From NCBI RefSeq assembly GCF_020921035.1, contig NC_063154.1, positions 186,001-250,000 of the forward strand: a DNA stretch of 64,000 bases. The letters are read 5' to 3'. Below are positions 60,466-64,000 of this stretch, piece by piece (the stretch's first letter is position 1; the number at the start of each line of letters is the position of its first letter). The notes below the pieces were generated by a model that was given only the letters and a program-made list of their open reading frames with translations, had not been told where the DNA came from and did not search any database. Origin of the DNA: Rhodamnia argentea. Taxonomy: Eukaryota; Streptophyta; Magnoliopsida; Myrtales; Myrtaceae. Both the position numbers and the translations under genes were made by a program.

Positions 60466-62076
60466 TCTCAAGTATTTTTTCTACAAAAGTAGAGGCTGTA
60501 CGAGTGAATGAGGAATTCAGAAGTTCTCAGGAGCAGGAGCAGCAGCAGCAGCGAGAAAGTGAGCAATCCTTGAAGGTGAACTAGAGAAGAAAAGAGTGCT
60601 TCTTTACACGTGGCAAAACCTTAGAAGGCAAGAGCTTACACGTGGCACACAGGACATCTTCGGTTGTCAGACATTGCATGGGACATCGAACACGTCAGAG
60701 GTTCTGCATGCACATTGGCCAGTTGACGGTCGATGTTATCCAAACAGCTGTTAAATTTTCCTTCTCCTTCGACCTTCCATACTGTCCCTAAGCTACTTTA
60801 TCCCTATTAGTTGGATTTTGTTCAGAAATTTTAAGTGCAAGGACAAAACTGACCCATAAAAGCGTATTATCATATCCATTAAATTTCTTGGACTTTCATG
60901 CCAAAAATTCAAAAACAAAACAAAAAAAATTTACCAAAAAAATTTAAAATTTATTATACATATGGAAATTCATTCCTAAATAGTTTAATCTTTTGAGCTA
61001 ATCACTCTTAAGTTCATAATCACAAAAATTAGTGGCAATTTCGGGTTAATTATGCGTCGCCTTTTATCTACATGAAAAGATGCACTTTACAATTTAATTT
61101 CATTGATTTTATACAAAGTCAAGAAAAACTCCGTATCTGATTTGCAGTTCAATTTGTTACTGCCCCTTCGCTATTTTAAAAGCATGCGTTAAGTCGCACC
61201 TTGGTTCGAAGACCATGGTCATCGCCCTCTTCCAATCAAGTCGTTACAGGGACATTGAGTGTTTTCTTTTCCCGTCTTCTTCTTCTTTTGGGCGGATATT
61301 ACAGGGACAGTGAGTTATAGGACAGACGGTTTCGTACCTTTTTTTTTTTTTGGTCAGAGGTTTTGCACCTTAAACTGTGTAGAAACTTTTTTTTTTTTTT
61401 TGGGGTCAAAAACTGCGTAGAAGTTGACGAAGAAGAAAAGCAAGACATCCTCTCAACATGTTCACTTGGGACACCCTTTTCTTTTTCTTTTTTCTTTTTC
61501 TGGCTGAACCATTCACATGTCTTGATCTTCCCATAAGAGGAAATTCCCCACATGCAAAATCACATTTTCGAGGACTTAATACTTTTCTCAGAAGAGTAGA
61601 CTTCCGAGCAAACAAAATGATAAGAAAGAGCAGGACGGTACTAAAAGGGGGGCCACGAGAAAGGAAAGAAAAAGGCTCCAAACACTTCAAAAGAAGGGTG
61701 TAAGCATGCCAGTAAAGCTTACGATCACCACCATGTGATAGGTATTATACTGGATTTGGTTGAGCAAATACAATGTATTAGCTGTTCATGAGGTACACTA
61801 CTTAAACCAGTCTTGGCAGCAGTCGTAAGGGAAGCCAAAATACAGATCCTCCAACTAATGCACATTAACTTATGACCTTTGAAGCAAAAACTCTCACAGC
61901 CTATCTATCCACAAATAAATAAATCTTATAATCAAGAACAAACAAGATTGCACTTTGAAGCCAGCCAGGTGGGTACTTCTGATGACAGACAAAGGTTTAC
62001 CCTCTCCTTCACAACTTCAGCTCAGCAGGGAGTAACCAATTTCGGGTCATACAGTTTCCCCATCTGTCAGCTTTTA
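60466..62076. other. Intergenic DNA between the small gene and CESA3
   Basis: Contains the GCA/GCT repeat near 60535-60560 (probably the leader of the small gene), T-runs at 61336 and 61388, and the likely CESA 3'UTR from about 61.8 kb. No gene is supported on either strand. Confidence 0.45.
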
Positions 62077-63746
62077 TTAGCAGTTGATTCCACACTGCTC
62101 GACGTCAGGTCCAGTAACTCGGGTCGTGAAGGGATCAATACGCACCCACAGAAGAGAGAAAATGGATGCTAGGAGGATCGACCAAACAACTACGATGGTG
62201 GGCGTGCGGTTCTGGCGTCCCATCAGACCTTTGAGGAAAGGGTACAGGTGAACGATCACCCAAAATGCAAAGAACAGCTTACCAAAAAGTGGACCCCACG
62301 ACTGATATCCGCTATTGATGGCGTAAGAGATCCCAGCCACAACCCCGACCAAGTTTATGATAAGGAGCGTAGTGGGAGGGATGAGAAGAGTAGTCCACTT
62401 GAACATGTAGAGTTCGGCAAAATCCCCATCTTCATCCGATGCTTTGGAGGTAACCGTAAAGTTGGTGTCGATTCCAGCCAAGACTTTCAGCAGGCCCTGG
62501 AAGACAGCAAAAAGATGGGCCGACACTCCACCAATCACCCAAAATTGCTCATTCCTCCACCATTCATCAATTCCAACACCACTCCACCTCATCTCCAGGA
62601 TACCGGTGGCAAAAATCGAAAGGAAAAGCGAAATGAACCAAATACTGGCAACGTTACTAATCTGCACCAGCAACATCAAACCTCAGTCCGTGATTGATAA
62701 TTAGATAAACTAAAAGCTACAAAACTAAATCGTACTCTTGAGCACAACAATATAATTGAGAAAGAAATTATGGTGTCAGTAAGCAGAAGTAATTCATAAG
62801 AGGTTAAATATGAAGACATCAAAACTAGTTATCCCAATGAATGCTGAATCGCACCTGTGGAATAATAAACTTGTTTGTCAGCAGGCAGACAGCTGGCAGG
62901 GTGCAATACATCAGAAGAGGTATGGCAGTGATGGGATAAATGGTAGTGTTGACATATGCAAACCTCTCGAGCCATTTAAGCCTACCACCATATCCATACC
63001 AGATGGGGCAATGGCGACTAAAAAGAATCTCAACAGAACCTAGAGCCCATCGAAGCACCTGGTTCAACCGATCAGAAAGATTAATAGGAGCAGACCCTTT
63101 AAATGCAGGACGTTTTGGCATGCAGTAGATTGACCGCCAACCACGGGCATGCATCTTGAATCCTGTAAGAATATCTTCTGTAACAGATCCATAGATCCAT
63201 CCAATCTGTAAAGCAAAAGATAGATTGTGTTCAAGCAGTCAAACAAAATACTGGAGGGACAAGAAAGGACATTAACAAAAAGTCTAGAGTACTAGTCAAA
63301 TTTCATCTTACAAAGTGACCTACCAAGTAGGAAAATTACTTGTTTTTAGAAGGCAAAGGGTAAATGGTATACAAGAAAAATATGAAAATGACTATCTTTA
63401 CACTCTTCTGCCGAGTACACAAAAAGACAAACAGCATCAGACATCTTCCCCAGCAATCTAAGTTTTCACTCTCCAATAGCCATGCATCTTTTTTTTCACG
63501 CAACAACAAACGCTCAGGTGGAATAAATATTAAGCTCACATACCTCACTTCCCCAGTCTGTTTTATCCTCATAACCACAGCTGATGACATGAATAGCCTC
63601 TTTAAGAAGGGTTTCTGGAGTTGCAGATTGAGGAACACCACCATTCTCCATAAGCGTAGAGGCCACGAAGACAGCAGACTGACCAAACCTCTTCTCTAGG
63701 CTCATTTGCGACATAAGCAATGACTTTTCATCATCAAACCCAGCAC
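62077..63746 (-). CDS. CESA3: Cellulose synthase catalytic subunit, CESA3 type (3' part)
   Basis: Plasma-membrane glucosyltransferase of the cellulose synthase rosette, which makes beta-1,4-glucan from UDP-glucose. Three 3' exons are seen: 63544-63746, 62855-63205 and 62077-62661, about 379 residues of a protein that is usually near 1,080 aa; the rest lies beyond the window. Visible parts: [20 protein letters not shown], then the catalytic TED (63173-63181), QVLRW (63047-63061), FYVNTTIYP-like membrane entry, and the C-terminal cluster of membrane helices ending [13 protein letters not shown]. The CESA3 of Arabidopsis ends almost the same way (GPDILECGINC), and secondary-wall CESA4/7/8 end differently, so this is the primary-wall type. 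No break is seen in the visible part. Confidence 0.93.
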
Positions 63747-63856
63747 CTAAGAATATGCAAATAAAAAGTCAGCAGGAGAGTTTCTGATCTAAATGTCAAA
63801 GCTCCTCTTATGGCATAATAAGTTTCTAGCAGAAGATCAACACTATCACCTGAAAT

Positions 63857-64000
63857 GTGTTAGGATTAGGCGCACAAAAACAACGAACGAGAAATAAAGA
63901 CGATAAAGAGAAATCGAGATACAATGTTTATCTTGGGTCACCCTTAAACTAAAGCTACATCCAGCTGAGGATTCCACTATAATTAGCACCTCCCACCTCT
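63857..64000. mobile_element. End of a Copia-like LTR in a CESA3 intron
   Basis: A TG start (tgttaggattagg) is followed by an A/G-rich block, 'acaatgtttatcttgggtca', and further on 'gaggattccactat', a layout seen in many plant Copia LTRs and similar to 22500-22610 of the solo LTR here. It runs off the window. It lies in an intron, since the next 5' exon of CESA3 is not in view. Family and extent are tentative. Confidence 0.4.

Noticed and set aside
62248-62697. 149-aa plus-strand frame
   Set aside because: Antisense to the last CESA3 exon.
36247-63746. A wall-formation gene cluster linking MYB46/83 and CESA3
   Set aside because: Unrelated genes lie between, and CESA3 is of the primary-wall type, whereas MYB46/83 drives secondary-wall CESAs. 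Closeness is probably chance.
1-64000. CRISPR arrays, operons, riboswitches or phage features
   Set aside because: None seen. Spliced genes show nuclear plant DNA, so such bacterial features are not expected.

Overview
This is plant nuclear DNA: introns with GT-AG borders, 5'UTR introns, a nuclear tRNA-Ser, plant-only families (UGT85A, R2R3-MYB, CESA, FRD3-type MATE) and many MITEs and LTR remnants. The mix suggests a woody eudicot, with Myrtaceae (Eucalyptus or a relative) as my best guess. That guess comes from gene style and repeat families, not from a database match.

Layout. (1) 1-10.3 kb: two tandem plus-strand mitochondrial ADP/ATP carrier genes, each with a long 5'UTR intron. One tract, including a whole intron, is almost identical between them and looks like gene conversion. 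(2) 11.4-33.1 kb: a minus-strand UGT85A cluster with one pseudogene (11.4-13.2 kb), two intact genes (15.0-16.8 and 28.3-30.0 kb), and an orphan copy of the shared downstream flank at 32.8-33.1 kb with no gene attached. Between the two intact genes lies an old inverted duplication of about 1.05 kb per arm. It was later broken by an insertion with a 9-bp target duplication (carrying a giant hairpin), a hAT MITE with an 8-bp duplication and a Copia-like solo LTR with a 5-bp duplication. A 2.9-kb solo LTR sits beside it. (3) 30.6-35.1 kb: stacked MITEs, including a MULE MITE inserted in another MITE with a perfect 9-bp target duplication. (4) 36.2-37.7 kb: an R2R3-MYB of the MYB46/MYB83 clade, the master switch of secondary wall formation. 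(5) 41.8-43.7 kb: an intronless PNGase A-like gene lacking a piece of its core, followed by a minus-strand tRNA-Ser(GCU). (6) 44.7-59.0 kb: a partial tandem duplication of a citrate-type MATE gene. The left copy is a 5'-truncated pseudogene; the right copy is a complete 13-exon gene with one GC-AG intron. (7) 59.2-60.5 kb: a small three-exon minus-strand gene for a conserved plant protein of unknown function, reconstructed here from splice sites. (8) 62.1-64.0 kb: the 3' exons of a primary-wall cellulose synthase of the CESA3 type on the minus strand; its 5' part lies beyond the window, and a Copia-like LTR end appears in the last visible intron.

The genes do not form one pathway. The MYB46/83 regulator and CESA3 both concern cell walls, but CESA3 belongs to the primary-wall complex, so their closeness is probably chance. 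The clear theme is local tandem duplication (AAC, UGT85A, MATE) followed by conversion, decay or transposon insertion.
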